Part shown: positions 19,429-19,911 of the stretch, piece after piece | How positions within the stretch are numbered: the first letter of the stretch is position 1 | Layout of the letters: the number at the start of each line of letters is the position of its first letter | Source of the DNA: an uncultured Collinsella sp. | GTDB taxonomy: Bacteria > Actinomycetota > Coriobacteriia > Coriobacteriales > Coriobacteriaceae | DNA: 19,911 bases | Direction of reading: 5' to 3' | NCBI GenBank assembly: GCA_958429225.1 | Contig: CAUAJB010000036.1 | Span: 1 to 19,911, forward strand | Made by a program: the position numbers and the translations under genes | Notes under the pieces: generated by a model | The model's input: the letters and a program-made list of their open reading frames with translations, nothing else | Databases searched by the model: none | What the model was told of the DNA's origin: nothing

Positions 19429-19911
19429 CTATGCACGGTCGCATTTCGCAACGTGCGAATCGAGCCATTCGATATCCTCGACAAGATGTGTCACTCCCAG
19501 ATGGTGTCCACCCGGACACACCTCGTGCCGCAGAGCATCTCTGCGGCCCAGCAACTTGTAGGCATCGCGCACGATCCTGAGCTGTTCATCGACATTTTTC
19601 AGCCCGCGCGAACCGTTCAGATGATCTTCTTCGCAGCTCTGCACTAACAACGGGCGCGGCGCAATAAGCGAGGCAATATCGCCCATGTCGAGCAAGCGCC
19701 AAAGTCCGGGTGTGTAGTTGCAGCTGCAATTGCCGTTGAGGTGCAGCAGCGAATCATCGACACCGTACAGGTAGCCCGAGACAAACGTCTTGCATACGCG
19801 TGGGTCGAGCGCCGCCAGATACAGCGTCATGTATCCGCCGCCCGAAAAGCCAAAACAGCCCAGGTCGTCCATGGCAATGTCGCCGCGCGCCTCTAGGTAA
19901 TCGATCAGACG
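19429..19911 (-). CDS. Alpha/beta hydrolase, acetyl-esterase-like (5' end outside window)
   Basis: The C-terminal 160 residues of an alpha/beta-hydrolase; the reading frame continues open to the window edge (RLIDYLEARGDIAMDDLG). The nucleophile elbow is GFSGGGYM. The acid residue probably lies in LLVQSCEEDHLNGSRG, and the catalytic His is in CPGGHHLG. The APRPLLVQ segment and overall order resemble acetyl-xylan-esterase and related carbohydrate esterases. The ATG at 19872 is internal, because homology-like sequence extends beyond it. It is the first visible gene of the minus-strand run leading to the SGNH hydrolase. A role in deacylating pectin fragments fits the context but is inference; a peptidase of the same fold cannot be excluded. 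Confidence 0.82.
   Translation of the reverse strand, partial: RLIDYLEARGDIAMDDLGCFGFSGGGYMTLYLAALDPRVCKTFVSGYLYGVDDSLLHLNGNCSCNYTPGLWRLLDMGDIASLIAPRPLLVQSCEEDHLNGSRGLKNVDEQLRIVRDAYKLLGRRDALRHEVCPGGHHLGVTHLVEDIEWLDSHVAKCDRA

Overview
The window looks like chromosome from a high-GC Coriobacteriia gut anaerobe, most likely Collinsella or a close relative. This is inferred from GC-rich codon use, the GlnA/GlnR pair, and short, heavily regulated sugar-acid operons. I could not run a database search. The window holds 15 genes I regard as real (the last cut by the window edge), one regulator remnant, no rRNA or tRNA, and many structured or repeated intergenic elements.

Left part (1-3955, minus strand): a membrane-anchored HtrA-type serine protease, then a nitrogen unit in which glnA (type I glutamine synthetase) is followed by a GlnR-like atypical OmpR-family regulator.

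Middle (3956-9396): a LacI-family repressor divergent from kdgK (2-keto-3-deoxygluconate kinase), then kdgA (KDPG aldolase), a convergent FCD-type GntR regulator, and a YczE/YitT-like membrane protein. The kdgK and membrane-protein promoters share the same layout: TATACT -10 box, about 10 bp, a palindromic LacI-type operator (ACGAAACCGATTTCGT), then a 58-nt hairpin with identical stem and loop lengths, a near-identical loop and a covarying stem. A second structured element of about 125-132 nt precedes kdgA and precedes the membrane-protein gene. It has a conserved 17-nt block, a conserved hairpin loop and a covarying pseudoknot that competes with a closing helix. I do not recognise either RNA as a known family, and this pair is the best candidate for something undescribed.

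Accessory island (9397-11100): a seven-unit 10-bp tandem repeat, an ORC/AAA-type ATPase gene, a cluster of degenerate repeats with a perfect 17-bp inverted repeat, a strong terminator, and the C-terminal remnant of a GntR regulator.

Right part (11101-19911): an SDR dehydrogenase and RpiB-type isomerase operon (DhuD/DhuI-like). On the minus strand there is then an esterase, an SGNH hydrolase, a GH105 unsaturated rhamnogalacturonyl hydrolase, a TIM-barrel isomerase, a GltD-like oxidoreductase and an Old Yellow Enzyme-type flavoprotein. The operator GGTGAACGTT(C/A)ACC lies before the dehydrogenase operon, before the membrane-protein gene and twice before GH105.

Together the genes describe use of de-esterified pectin (rhamnogalacturonan) or related unsaturated oligouronides. 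Esterases strip acyl groups, GH105 releases the unsaturated uronate, DhuI and DhuD convert it to 2-keto-3-deoxygluconate, KdgK phosphorylates that, and KdgA splits it to pyruvate and glyceraldehyde-3-phosphate. Four copies of a 63-bp palindromic repeat, each with exactly 25 nt between its arms, are scattered through the intergenic spaces.
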